Assembly (NCBI GenBank): GCA_945643635.1
Contig: CALZFC010000026.1
Coordinates: 2,061,501 to 2,125,500, forward strand
Source of the DNA: Allodiplogaster sudhausi
Lineage: Eukaryota > Nematoda > Chromadorea > Rhabditida > Diplogasteridae
Length of the DNA: 64,000 nt
Direction: 5' to 3'
Position numbers and translations under genes: made by a program. This document shows, in pieces, positions 11,358-24,827 of this stretch. Position 1 is the stretch's first letter. Each line of letters opens with the position of its first letter. The notes beneath the pieces were generated by a model that had not been told where the DNA came from, did no database searches, and saw only the letters and a program-made list of their open reading frames with translations.

Positions 11358-13846
11358 CTTACAATCAGCTCAAGCTCATTCTTTTAGAGAGAAATATGTA
11401 TGTATATAGCGAATAGCAGCGCATACTATACTGAAATACTGCGATGATAGTTCGTATTCTGCAATATTCAATGACGTAGAGAAAGCCAAAAAGAGCGATA
11501 ATATTGTCGTATCACTTTCTTGGTGCCGACAATTCGAGAAGAGAACAACAAAACGGTCTACATGAACAAGAGAACGAGAACATAAATATATTCTTCGAGC
11601 GAAAATGAGAATGGCCATCGTCCACATGTGGTCACTCGATTCTTATCTAATGGTAAGTATCATAAAATCCTGGAGGTGTGAAACGCCAAGGTCGTAAAGT
11701 TGGAGTGGGTCCAGCTCTTCTGCTTTTCTGCTCTCTCTCTCGCGTTCTCTGTCACTCCTCTTATCTACAATCGTCTCTTCCCACACCCAATTGTATAGTG
11801 AGAGCCGATCCAAAAATAGCGCGTCATATTCCAAATAGAGAGAACTGATGGTGAGTGAGTGAGTGGTCAGCGTGTATTTGTGTGTGCAAGCAGAAGAATA
11901 ATCAAAAGCAGCGAATCGGCAGGAGACTGGGCGAGAACAAGGAATCGAAAAATATATTCGCCGCCGCTGCCTTTTTCCATCGGTCGGCACATACGAATCG
12001 ATGAGAGGAGAAGGAGGCCTCGTTGAGAGAAAGAATAACAAGAATGAAGGCACCACACCGGCAGACAGAACATACGCATTTATAGGCAAGCAGATGCAAC
12101 GAAGACACACCACGAACGAACCGACCGACACCTGCCGAGGTGCGTAGGAGAAATGATTAAATGTACGTCATCTCGAGTACATCAAGAGTGACGTCTGCGC
12201 TCTAATTGTCAGCAACATCGTGCCTCATTCCTTTCTCGCCCTTTCACAATCGCCTAACTCCAGTTGTTGTTTTCCGTTTTCTTCATCAGCACATTTGATT
12301 CCCTCGCAGAGTTTTGCATCCACTCATCGTGAAAAAATGTTGTAGATATGCCATTACAATAGTAAAAAATTCAACTGAGAATCTTAGCGAGGATGTTTTT
12401 TCTAGTGGATTCACCTTTTTATGCCGCCGTTTCATACTGTAAATATTTTGTTACAGACATTTAAAAAAAGAAAATCATTAGGAATCATGAGCACGGTCCA
12501 TGACAATGTACACGATGTTGTTGCGGCGAATGGCAATGAGAGTACCGATGATCGCGGAGAGAAACACAAGTATGTATGTATTTAGACGACAACAGAATGA
12601 CAAAGAACGAGGTAAGGAGAAGTGAACAAATTGCACTCAACAGATCAATCAGTCATACTGAATAACAGTTTTAGAAAATGAATAATGAACCAAAAAAGAA
12701 GTTATTTGAGAAAAAATTTTCTCCTCGTCTTAAAAAGAGTCATCCTTACACGTTCTTCAAAACATTTGCAGCCAGCATCTACATATAAAATGAAGGATCT
12801 ATAATGGCTGGAGGTGAAGCCATAATGAGATATTACCCGGAAAATGAGCAGAACCATGATACGTAGTGAATAACTGAATAAGGTAGGATAAGTATAATTA
12901 TCTTAGTGGATTTTGAAGAAGCATACTGATCCTTACTCATAACTATTCTATCAGTCAACTCCAATATTTACATGACATTATTATTGAGTGAGACAGGATG
13001 TTTTTTTGAATTCTTCCTTTCTTAAAAAAAATGTCAAATGTCTGATGTCATTTTTCAAAACATCTCAAATCTCTGACATCATGGGCGCAGAGAACGCCGC
13101 ATTGAAGAAACAAAATTGGATGATGGGCAAATTTGTCAATACAGAAAGGAGAATAACAGTTGAGTAATGAAGACAATCATGGAAGAGAAAGGAAGTGAGG
13201 ATAGAAATAAGTCTTTGTTGAGAACGAATGCGTTATCTCCCTCTCGCTCTCACTCTGTCTCTTTCTCTGTCTCTCTCTCTCTCACTCTCTCTCTCGCAAT
13301 CTCTCTGTCTCTTTCTCTCTCACTCTGTCTCTTTCTCTCTCTTTCTCTTTCTCTCACGCGGTCTCAGACAGGAACATCAGAATTGAGCAGACGTGTGGTG
13401 GACGGATCGAAGGAGCGCGAGTCAACGGCGGAAGGCACGCGACAAAGCGCAATCTAAAGAAGCCGATTCACAATGATTCTTTAAAATATTTTTCGATTAG
13501 CAAACAATTTCGCTGGGCTTCCATCACCGTTCTGTTTTTCTTGCGTGGGGTTTCGAGTAAAGGAGTTGGAATGACGCACGCAAACGCGCGTTTCTGTTGA
13601 CTCAGGTGGCGACAAAATTGGAGAATTGAGAATTGAGAATTGACTTCCCGAAGACCAACACAGTCATCTATCTACTCCCCTAATCATGAATGACGTCACC
13701 AGATGAATGACCAGTCGAGAAAGGACTCAGACGGTCAGCTGCCGCCTACGCACATTTTGGTAGCGGACTGATAAACGCGTGCTATTCTTGCCTAGCCACG
13801 TGCGCCCGATTTCAGGCTAGAAAAAAGAAGAATGCTTCTTTCTAAC
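11358..13846. other. Intron or intergenic DNA
   Basis: Contains a CT/CTGT microsatellite at about 13230-13360, a short GAGAATT run near 13621-13645 and AT-rich DNA. A minus-strand open frame at about 12487-12650 ends with a hydrophobic helix followed by Arg-Arg-Asn and a stop, but it has no start or convincing splice partner. Confidence 0.45.
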
Positions 13847-16800
13847 CTGTTGATTCTCGTATGTCACTGCATTCGAGTTGCTCGAAGAGTGCGACACGAT
13901 GCTCTGGCCACTGATTGATTGGTTCAGACGAGATCTGAGAAAAAAAAGTGATGATGAATATACTCGAGCGTTCACTTCAAATATACTGGTTTATGTATAT
14001 TTATGTTGTAATTTATATTTATATTATATATATATATATAATATGTATTTATGCACCTGTACTTGGCCTGCTGCCACACGTGGACACGATACCAGATGTG
14101 ACGGCCAATGACTCCGGCCACAGTGAGGGAGAAGATTGCGAGAAGAGTGAGCAGCACCTCGGATGGGATGGAGCCCCAGAGTGGCACGACGGCTTGCGTC
14201 CACGCTTGCACGCACGTTGACAGAAGCGCGTGCTCGGGCTCTTCTGCCAGAGCATACTCCAGGCAGATGGTGAAATTCTGCAGAAAAAAAAATTTGCTTA
14301 CAGGAATTAGAACAGTGTTTTCTTTAGTTGCAAAATGTTGCAAAACGTTCTGACGAGAGTGGGATTCGAACCCACGCCTCCGAAGAGACTGGTGCCTTAA
14401 ACCAGCGCCTTGGACCGCTCGGCCATCTCGCCATGTGTCCTCAGACTTCAGAAGTGGCAAAGGAATGCTAACCCTTTCTGCCTGAAGCCTCATAACATTA
14501 TAGGTGTTCCATGGATTGTGGAGTGAATGGAGGATGGGCATCTTGTTGCCATGTCTGTCGATCACGAGAATGCGCTGCACGACTCGGTCGTAGGCTTGCA
14601 CGTGGAGAGAGTCGTTCCACGCGAGAGAGATGTGATGTGCGCCGCTCTGCGCATAAACATAAAAATTATTTTGTGAATTAGAAATTATCCAAGAAAAAAA
14701 GTATAAAAAAAGAAGAAACAATTCAAATTTGGTTTCGAAAGACAATGAAAAAAGATGCTGAAACCGATATAAACTGCAGGTCGATCGGGACGTCGACGAC
14801 GTTGAATCGAATGCGTGCGGTGGCATTCTTAGGAACACGCGACGACGAGTCGGCAGCTCTCTGCACGGTGCAGAGGTAGTCGCCGGCATCCCACGGCGTC
14901 ACTACATCCAGACGCAGCCACTCGCGAGACGCGTAGATGCGCGGACGATCCGGAATGTAGTGTCCGCCGTCCAGAAGAGTGTTCGCAAAGTAGTCCATCT
15001 TCGACGTCGACGATGTCGTCTGAATTAATTTAGAATATCTAATTAAGGTTCCCTATAAACCAAATAGATTCGGAAAAAAAGCAGTTGGCACTGACAAGTG
15101 GTTCAAGTCCAGGGAGGACAGTTCCATTCGGTAGGGTCCAGAACACATAGTCGCCTTCGCTACGCGCGGCGCAGTAGATGTACTCTGTCGTGCCGAGAAC
15201 ACCAGACACTACGTCACCCTCCGCCAGAATCGGAGCAGGTGGACAATCGCCAACGCGAGCAGACGACAACCTAAATGTAGCACAAAATGATGCAAAAGTG
15301 AAGGTCCCGGGGAGATTTGAACTCCCGTCGCAGGATTCAGAGTCCTGAGTGCTAACCGCTACACCACGGGACCTGTGCTTGCGATGAACGTGAATGTTAG
15401 GGAAAGTTTAACTTACAGTTTCAAAGAAAATGGCTTGAGAACCTGATGGACTCGTTGTGGTGGTTGACGCAAGCGACCTCTGACCAGTCGTCAACGGTGG
15501 TGGCTGAGATGTGCTCGACCTCGCGTGCCATGCACTCGCAGTTGAAGGCGCCGCCGGCCAAGCGCACCTTTCACAAAGGAAACTATAGGTTTTTTTTAAA
15601 ATCATATCTCCTTATTAAAAAAAAATCTATTTGTCCACATCAATAAAAAACAGTGACCAAAATAGTCGGTAAACGAAAGAAACAGATAGGGGAAACCTCT
15701 TTCATTAGTTACGATTAAAAGAAACTCCACGTTTGCAATTTGGGCAGAGAATAATGTTAGCCTGTTAGAATTATTAATAACAAGAATTAACAGCTTTATA
15801 AAAAAACAACTAAATATTACCTGAGCCACATCCTTAAGATTGTTCGCATAGAGTATCTTCAGAGTCGAGTTGGTCAGATCAATTCTAAATTAGCATACTG
15901 CATTTCTCAAATAAAAATATATTAAAGTGGAGAAAAGAACGCACAAGTGGATGGCTGAGCAGTTCTCAAAAGCCGTGCCAGATATGTAAGCGAGAGCGTA
16001 GTTGTGTGACAAGTCGAGTTGGCGGAGATCTCTCGACTTTGAGAAAGCTCCACTCTCGATCACTTTCAGCGATGGCATTCGATTGGCAACCATCACCTGA
16101 CAAAATGAGTTATTTTAAGGTAATGATAACATCTTAAAGAAGCACAAAACTCAACAGTAACCGATTACAATTTTCCTGATCATTGTACTTTCTGACCATT
16201 GTACTTTCATTGCCCTTGTGTCAGGCAAAAAAAAAAACGCGAATTCAAAATTGTATTTTAGCTTCCTTTAAGGATGATATTTCGAGAAGACTAGCCTGCA
16301 GTCGATCGAATTCAAAGTTCCACGCGGGAATCGTTGCGATCGGATTGCCGCTGACATTAAGAATGAGAAGATTGACAAACTGTTTCAGATCTGCTCCAGG
16401 AGATTCTGTTAGATTGTTATAGGAGAGGTCGATCTCCTCGATCTTAAATGAATCTGTTGAATCATATGTAATTATATTTATTTTATATGAGTTCTTGTTT
16501 AAATAAAAAAAACACCTACCCTGACATTCTTTCCGAACAAGTCGAAATTAAAGTGTGTAATAGAATTGTGGGAGAGATTAAGCGTGCGGAGTTGTTGTTG
16601 AAACTGGAAGTCACTGCTTTTCGCCATCTTGAGCTGATTTCCGCTCAGGTCTAAAGACTCCAGTGACGTAAGACGGCGAAAGGCTCCAGAAACTGTCTGA
16701 AATAGTATGAAACATTATTCATAACTGTCATCATGTTTATCGCGCTTCTAAATTCTAAAATCTCTGAGAAATAAATAAATGATTGACGTTACAGGTTCGG

Positions 16801-18503
16801 CGTTGACTGAACCGATCAATTTCTATAGTTCATCGAATTCGTATTTTAATCTGCCGTTATCTAGAAAATCAGTGTCATTTATACAATGTTTCATATCATT
16901 GGAACTACTGTTCCGTATTACGCATTTCTACTTTCATGTGCCCATTGCATACTGCTGGATGACCTCATAATTGCGTTTTGGAAACGAATCCACAGCAACT
17001 TCGTCAAAAATATTGAGCAATCTGTGATTCCGCTAGCCCACTCGGATGATTTTCCACTACGACTCATCTTCCCCAGGGACCAAACTTTGCAGAGCACATT
17101 CGTGTGATTTGCTTCGATGCAATGGATGGACAGCTTCGAAAGGTATTGGATTAAAGTTAACGCTAAACATTTCTTTATAACCACTTTCTTTTGCTTTTGG
17201 CAAAAGATGTTAACTGTTACATACGAGACATGAATTATAGTAGTAGGAGTTTGGATTAAAAAAATTCCTACGAACCTCGAGACGATTGTTGGAGAGATCG
17301 AGGGTGCGGAGGTTAACGACGCGAAGGTACTCGTGCTTCAGATGCGAAATACTGTTGTTGCGGAGCGAGAGATGCTCCAGCTTGGGAAAGGCCATGAACG
17401 CGGTGTCATCCAGTTCCTGCGTTAAAAAAACTTTGCGTTTCCATTTACTTTTCCATTTTCGTATACATATTTTGACAACTGGATGAACTAGTGCAGAATA
17501 TCGAAGAGAATATAAAGTGTGCCATGTCTACTGTCACCTTATGGTTAGCACACACACTCCATACCTCAATGCCTGAAGAGAGAATTTCAAGTGAACGCAT
17601 TGCCCGGTACTTGTAGTTCAGCGGGAAATCGAGTCTGCGAAGCCGCACATCAGAGAAGTGGAGCACTCTCGAAGAAAATTGGTCCCAAGGGATATACATA
17701 TATGCTTTTGGTTCCAAACATATTAGGTGGACAGGCATGCTTTTGACTTGCAAGAAGAACAGACACTCAGACAAGAGAGAGGAAGAGAGGAAGAGAGAGA
17801 TGGAAAGGAAGAGCAAGAGAGTGAGAGTTAGAGAGAAATGACAAGAGATAGTGGTAGAGCTAGAGGATGTATGAGACTTCAAAAATCTGTCACCACATCT
17901 CATTTATTCCAAGAATGTGAAGAGAAAAAAGCCTTGAGACTTGAGATTGTGGACGTATGGCAGGAAGCGGAGAGTCGGAATGGAGCCGCCACGAATGGTG
18001 ACATTAAGAATGGAGACTCCGGTGGAAGGCGCGGAGAGGAACTCTTGCGCCTGCATCCACCTCCCGTCATCCATGTAAGCGCAGCTCAGCTCAGCCACTG
18101 ACAGAAGAGATTAGAGAGAGTCATGGAAGGAGATTGAGCTGGTGTGCTCTGCGAATATTATTTTGGTCTGCGAAAATTGAAAAACCACTAGGTGCCGTTT
18201 CCGGGAAGCTGCGAAATGGATAGAAAACAAGCGAATAATCATGTTGCATACATACATATGTATATCTATGTATCTGTCATCACCCATGCGTACTACTAAT
18301 TATGCAAGAAATGAAAAGAATCTCAAAATGAAAATACCCGTGCAAGTGCATCCAGCAGGGCACGGCGCAGAGTACGCAGCGACTGATGCGAAGAGGAGCG
18401 AGCAGACGAGGAGACATGGCACGAGATGAGGCAGCCGGCCCTCCAGCCAGATCATCCCTGCCCGCACCACTCCACCCTCGTCGTCGTCGTCCTCTCTCTG
18501 CAT
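13847..18503 (-). CDS. LRR, Ig and fibronectin-III-like single-pass membrane protein
   Basis: Fourteen exons join in phase: 18503-18338, 18097-17941, 17667-17565, 17416-17276, 16696-16520, 16442-16296, 16096-15945, 15884-15821, 15567-15443, 15270-15096, 15019-14765, 14646-14473, 14277-14057 and 13934-13847, 715 codons in all. In order: a signal peptide (LLVCSLLFASVAA); an LRR N-cap (CPAGCTCTG then C); leucine-rich repeats with LDLSNN, LDLSGNQL, LNLSHNSI, IDLSYNNL and LDLSHN motifs; a C-cap (NCEC...C); an Ig domain with the Cys of YIYC, the Trp of VFW and the Cys of DAGDYLC; a fibronectin-III-like segment; a membrane helix (LLTLLAIFSLTVAGVI); and a Ser-rich tail. This order resembles nematode IGLR-type and vertebrate LRIT/LRFN-type adhesion receptors. 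A second in-frame ATG at 18455 fits the signal peptide better. The tail is incomplete; see 11157-11357. The intron after 16296 appears to be GC-AG. Confidence 0.82.
14351..14432 (-). tRNA. tRNA-Leu(AAG)
   Basis: An 82-nt type II tRNA. The 7-bp acceptor stem pairs GGCGAGA with TCTCGTC, discriminator A. The anticodon loop TTAAGGC sits between CTGGT and ACCAG, giving anticodon AAG. A long variable arm and the T loop GGTTCGAATCC are present. It lies entirely within the 195-nt intron between LRR-Ig exons 12 and 13, on the same strand as the host gene. Confidence 0.96.
15302..15373 (-). tRNA. tRNA-Gln(CTG)
   Basis: A 72-nt tRNA. The acceptor GGTCCCG pairs with CGGGACC, discriminator T. The anticodon loop CTCTGAA sits between CAGGA and TCCTG, giving anticodon CTG. 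D-arm (TGGTGTAGCGGTTAGCA) and T-loop (GTTCAAATC) signatures are canonical. It lies within the 172-nt intron between LRR-Ig exons 9 and 10, same strand as the host. Confidence 0.96.
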
Positions 18504-19696
18504 CTCTCACAGAGAAGGATGCTGCCCCTTGTTGCTTCCGCTTCTCCCTGCAAACTCCGCCCGTATTTTAGACGAACTCTCTTTGCAAGATGTGCGCTTT
18601 TCCACTTGACGAGGTCTTGTTAAGCAGCCAAATACGGAAGGAAACAATTTCTGTGTGCTTGGGGGACACGGTGTTTTTGCGGCATGTGCACCGTGGCCTT
18701 TTAGATAAATAAATCGTGATAGACGATAACATTATGAGGTCCAAACGAAGAAATAATTTATAAAAACAAAGAATTTAAGCGTATAAATCAACACTTTCAA
18801 TCATGAAGAAAGCGCTCTTTTTCTTCCAGTGAACGACAAAAACACATTATGCAGAGATCTTGAGATATTCGTTAAAGCACACAATCTTGATGTTTATTTG
18901 GCTTCTTGATGTAATTGCGTAGAGTACGAAAGAGAGTGAGAACGAGAGAGAGAGAGTGAGAGAGAAAGAGAGAGGAAAAGTGAGAGAGAAACGGAAAGGG
19001 AGAGAGAAAGAAAGAAAAGAGGGCGAAATAAAATGTGATGAAGCCGAGAGGGGCAGAGGGCGCAGAGAAGAGCGCGCGCGTAATCGCATCCATCTGGCCC
19101 GGTCCGACGCAATCTTTGTTGCTGCTTCTCAAGCAAGGCATGTCACAGCAAAGCGAACCAAGTACAAATGATACAAACAGCGACTGATGGAGGCTTTAGA
19201 GGAGAAGGAGAGAGAGAGGGAGAAAGAGAGGAGAGAGAGAAAGAGAAGAAGAAGAAGAAGAGAGAGACAGAGAGAGATAAGAGAGAGATGAGAGAGAGAA
19301 GAGAGAGAGAGAGAGTGAGGAAGACCTAGCGGAAGCCAGAGGGGTGACTTGAAAGAGCAGCGATGCGATCTGTCAGGAGGTGGACGAAGCATGTCGACTG
19401 ACGAGGAGATTATGGCATGCATGTCGGTGAGAAGTTACCGCTTCTCTTCCTCGATCCATCTCCCCCCTCTTCCCTTCCTTGTCCGACTCCCTCTCCCTCA
19501 ACTCCTCGCTTCACTCCTGCTTGCCCGTCAAAGAGCTCTAACATAAGCGACGTTCGCGCGCATCAGCTATTTTTGAAACCTTCCCGCTGTCGAGCGCGAC
19601 AAGCTTCCGTAGTGAATAGACGATGAACAGCAACTCCCGGCCATTAGCGAGAGAGAGAGAGAGAGTGAGAGAGAGAGGAAGAAAGAATGTGAGAAT

Positions 19697-19727
<31 letters not shown>

Positions 19728-21757
19728 GATCCGGTGGAATACATTTAAAGAATGAAAGATTTAAAGAATGCGAGACAAGAAGAAAAACAGCGCACACATG
19801 GAGGTGGCTGAAATAGATAAGAAGCATGGTTAATATAATAATAAGAATGGAATAGGGCAGAATTGGCTAATTAAAACGTGGAGATTGGCTGGATGAAAGC
19901 CAGAAGCGAATGAGTAGCGAAAAAGCTAATCAGGAGCCATGTACATAGGTTCAAGATTGTAGACTGATCAAGTATGGGCGTGGCTTACGGCGATCAGAAG
20001 TGGGCGGGGCATTACAATGTAAAATTAGAGTGTTGCGGCCGGAAAGACAAACAAAGTGTGGGGCCGTGGCTGCTCATGAGTACCACGAATTGAAAGGAGA
20101 GGAGAGGGAGGAGGCTGAGTGGTCGGTGGGCAAGGCAAGTGGCACATGTCAGGGAATCGTGGCAGAGACACGGAGTATCATGACGAGGCATGACCGATGC
20201 TTCTTGCATTAGTCAGCTGCAGAGCGAGGGAGAGAGAGAGAGAGATAGCAAGAAAGAGAGAGAAAGAGAGAGGAAGAGAGAGAGGGAGAGAGAAAGAGAG
20301 AAATTGAGAGAAACAAGTGGCATGTGATGAGACTCCGATTGACCCGCGGTTATCCGCATTCTCACTTGGCCGGTGTGGATGATGTAGTACAAGGAGCGGG
20401 GAAGCTCTTCTCCATGCCTCCGGCCATTCGACTCTGCACAGATTTGCCTGCCCCGAAAGCCTGCATATCCAATTACATACGAGATCAGAGCAGCGGGTGG
20501 ATTTATGGAGCGGAAATGGCTGAGACGCCTCTCTCTCTCCCTCTCTTTCTCTCCCTCTCTCTCTCTCTCTTTCAATGTCAATGCCTCTTCTCTGACAATC
20601 CAGCCAACTTTTCATTTACACAACTGTTCTCAAGCTTGCAAAAATTAGAGTAAACTGTTTGGAGACAAGTCCACAGGGACGATTCGCAACAAGTGGTTGG
20701 CTGCTGGGTTCGAAGTGGCAAGGAATGCGGCCAACACAATGACACTTTGGTGAAAGGCATAGATAGGAATTGAGTGGCTATTCTGGACAATGTAGATAGA
20801 TACTGATAGAGGAGTAAGAAGTTACTCTCTCATTGTCCATGCTTCCTTTCTCTCATATTCTCTTTATCTCTCTCTCTCTCTCTCTCTCACTCTCGCCGTG
20901 ATGACCGGGTCGTGGCGTCCTCCACATTGTCCTCGCCATCAGTGGCATCGGGATGGCCAAGCTTCTCTCTCTCTCTCTCCCTCTTTCTCTCTCCCTCTCA
21001 CTCTCGCCATCCCCTGGGAGGCATGACTTTGCCATTCCATGGCCGCCTCGAAGGTCTCGTGGCGGCCGCTGATCCCACCATCCATGTCCCACCCCTTCTC
21101 CTCCTCCCCACACCTCCGTTTCACTAGAATTCTCTTCTTCGCCGATGTCCACGCGCTCTTCTGGGCCCTCTCCGAAAACTTAGCCACATTCCCTAACACC
21201 AACACGAAAAATGAGACAGCAAGTTTCGAGCAGACATTTGTTCGCACTCGCATTGCCTTTGTCTTGGCTGGCCAGCAGAAGTCATGGAAAAGATTTGACC
21301 ATGGCTCTGAATAGACGTTAATTAGGAGGGTAATGCCTGTGAATCTGGGATGTATAGGGGCAGAGGGAGAAGATGAAGCAGGAGAGTGAGAGGGCGCGTG
21401 AGAAAGAGAGAGAGAGCTAGAGAGAGATAGAGCGAAAGATCATAGAAGACAAAATCTCTTTGCAATTGTGTATTGTGGGAAAATGCGTGCGTGATAAAAA
21501 TAACGTTGTCAGGCATTTTGGCATTTAAAACTACCACATGGCAAACATAATATGTAGTAGTTCAAATAAAGTAGCGCTACTTTCTATTCGAACTGATATC
21601 TTCTACACTTGTCTTTCAACAGACTGACTAATTGTAAACTAACAATGAGCAATGCGATGGTGATAACCGTGGCTTGCAAAAAGAGGAAGACTGCGCCGCA
21701 GCATGTTACTGTTGGTGAGGACAATGAAGACCAGAGAAAGCATCCTTCGTTATGTTC

Positions 21758-21796
<39 letters not shown>

Positions 21797-23780
21797 CTCT
21801 CTCTCTCTCTCTTCCTCTCCCTCTCTCTCCCTCTTTCTCTCTCCTCTCCCAGTTTCTCTCTCTCTCTCCTCTCTCTATGCCCGCTTTATTGCTCTTTCCA
21901 ACTCTCCTCCTCTCGCTTGCTGCATTCCGGCGACCCAAGACAAATGGTGAATGCACGCCGCATTATTCAGTGATGATGAAGCGAAGGGGATATGCTTTCT
22001 CTTTCTTGGCTACGTGCCAGATCGCTCCCAAGGGAGGCGTTCGGGTCGAAGGGTCCTCCGTATCGCTCGTTATCTGTAATCTCTCTGTTATTAATTGTGC
22101 ACTTTTGGTTAGAAATAGGAACCTCAAGTATGTATCTATCTCACAATGTGCAGAGATAAAACAAATATGAAAAATGCGGAGGAAGAAGAAAAGAAAACCG
22201 AACGCAAAACTATCTTTGAAGGCGTGAAAACTTGACAAGAATGAAAGTAACAAGGTGGAAGAGTGATGAAGAGAGAGAGAGGAAGAGAGAGAGAGATTAA
22301 GAATGAGAGAGAAGAGGAGAGAGAGAGAGAGCCAGACGGAAAAGACGGTGGCCAAGACGGGTGACATGAGCGCCGCTGTGAGTGTGAAATATCGAGTTTC
22401 TGAGGAGCCGAGGATGCTCCTCCACTCTGACGTAAAGCTCTCTATATCGCCCTCATATGTATTTCTATCACCTCAGAGAACAAGGAAAAAAGAGACCAGC
22501 AGAATGACTTTTGTATGACTCAGGATGTACAATGTTTAGGGAATGTCGAGGAGGAAATATGACAAAATGAAGTGGCCCTAGCCTTGATGGTCTTCAAGCA
22601 CCACAAATAGAATGCGCTTGAAGGACATTGCAAACCGGTAAGGAACCAATACGGTAAGCTGAGAAGACAGAATAGGAACGAGAGAGAGAGAGCGAGCGAG
22701 AGTGAGAGAGATAGAGAGAGAGAAACAATGAGAGAGTAGGAGGAAAGAAGAGTAGTAGAGATAGGAAGAGAGAGTGCAAATGAGAGGGAAAGCGCAAGAA
22801 ATCGCACATCTTCTTCGGCTTCCTTGCACTTTGCGGCTTCCATGTTTTCTGTTCTTCACATGTCGCGTCGTCTTCCGAAACGAATAACAACGCGGAAAAT
22901 ACAAGTGCTGAAATCGTAGTGAGGAGCAGAAAAGTTATGAGACGGGCATATGAGAGAATCGGCAAGGAAACATGGAGAGATGCGAAATAACGGAGGGACA
23001 ATGTCTGGAATATATGATATGAATAAATGTGGAGGAAAGTAAATGTATTTGGTCAGTCAATGTTTATTCAAATTAGCGTTACAAAATGTAGCATTGGTGG
23101 AAGTTAGAAAATGCAATTTATTATAGCCTCCGGCAGTGATTTTGAATAAGCTCTCTTTCTCTCTCTCTGTATATCTGTCTCTCTTTTCCTCTCTCTCTCT
23201 CACAGGAAGCATTCGACAACTTTCTGCCAAATGCAGCGAAGTGCGCGGGCATCTGAAATCACGTGTGCAAATTGAGTTTCCGTCAAGTCGCGCGAGTCGC
23301 CGCCGCCTTCAATTTCATATTCAAGTGTCATCTTAAGCGAAGGCATCGGGAAGGAGTGGGAGATTGGAGAGTGCGCGGAGAGAGAGAGAGAGATAAACAG
23401 AGCGGGAAGAGAGAGAGGGAGTGAGAGAGAGAGAGGGAGAGAGAGGTAGATGACGATGACAGAACTGTCGACTCATCTCACGCTCTAGAGACTCACGTCC
23501 ATTCAATCTGAACGGTCGCTGTGCATGGCAGCGGACAAAGAGCTGCAAACAGTGGTCAGGAGAGGCATCTCGAATGCACATTCTCTTTTCTCTTCTGCTC
23601 ATTCATTTTCATCATCTCTCACAATCAGTCTCGTTCTTCGTCGCCAGCTCGCTTCTTCTGACCCTGTGAACAAGAAAAAGGGGCAGATTACGCAGCAAAA
23701 CGAGCGAAGAAAAGAGAAAGAGAGAGAGAGGGAGAGAGGGAGGAAAGATATTGAGAGAGAGAGGGAAGAGAGAAAGGGAA

Positions 23781-23823
<43 letters not shown>

Positions 23824-24121
23824 AGATAGATGAAAGGAGCAAGGAATCACGATGCAGCTGGTGCATGGCATAAAGGAGCGAAAGAGACACTCTCAGGCCC
23901 CGGCTGACTTGGACAAAAGACTTTGGAGAGCGGAAGGGACAGCGTCCGGTCTCTGCACAGACAGCAGTGGCAATCAGATGGAACACGAGACTGAGGCCCG
24001 TTCACTTCTTTGGGAAGTCAGAGTCTCTGTCTCATCATCATCGAGGCTCTCGCTCTGACTCTTCGTCTCTCATTCTCTTCTCTTGCCAGCCCCTCCTCTC
24101 TCTCACTCTTTCTCCCTCTCG

Positions 24122-24167
<46 letters not shown>

Positions 24168-24827
24168 GCTAATGAACGGCCTAACGGCCTACGACATCTT
24201 GATGCTCGCTTGATAGGAAGCTGAGGGGCGAGATATGCAAATGTGCGAGAGTGGAGAGAGGAAATCAGAGGCGATAATCGAATAAGAGGCAAGCGACTGC
24301 TTAGCGAGACCGAGAGCTGTCGAGGACGACTTCTTTTAAGGCAATGAAGTTGACAAGCAGAGTTTGGGGAAGTCAACGCACTTCTTCTCCATTTATCAGA
24401 GATGATAAAATAATATATATTCGCTGCAGTAGGTTCAGTGTCTGGCCGTTACAGCTGCCACAAAAACTATCAGACTAGCACTCCTTCTCATGGAGATGAC
24501 TCCAAAGAGAACTTATGCCAAAAAGGAATATGACAGTAAAATTACACGCTGCTTTCAGCTTCTTTTAAGTTCTCATGTTGACAATTAAATAGAAAGACTT
24601 TATTAAATATGAGCACAACTCTATGGGAATAACGACAGGCGAGATGTGAAATAAGCATATTTACGTTGTGAAAAGTAATATACATATAGTAAATGAATTG
24701 TGATCTTGGAATGTCATCGGAGACTACTAAATTTGACATGGCGAATTGAATGATGCGAGAACTGAAAGGTGTCGTTTGAAAACAAATCTGTAGAACATCG
24801 TAAAATTTGAATGAGATGGGAAGAATG
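18504..24827. other. Microsatellite-rich intergenic interval
   Basis: No supported exon. GA or CT arrays lie at about 18925-19010, 19200-19318, 19650-19730, 20222-20312, 20525-20572, 20863-20895, 20963-21005, 21390-21430, 22267-22335, 22676-22730, 23376-23450, 23714-23822 and 24098-24165. A CTTT array at 21751-21795 continues into CT. Both orientations occur. The repeats end near 24.2 kb; the last 600 bp before the receptor gene's 3' end is AT-rich and unremarkable. Confidence 0.6.
23714..23822. repeat. (GA)n microsatellite cluster
   Basis: Dense GA-rich array with a pure GA run near its right end. It represents the many similar arrays between 18.9 and 24.2 kb listed for that interval. Confidence 0.9.

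Noticed and set aside
12487..12650. Minus-strand frame ending in a membrane-helix-like LVFLSAIIGTLIAIRR and a stop
   Set aside because: No start codon, no strong acceptor and no phase partner; it lies in the presumed intron or downstream region of the LRR-Ig gene, which already has its own membrane helix.
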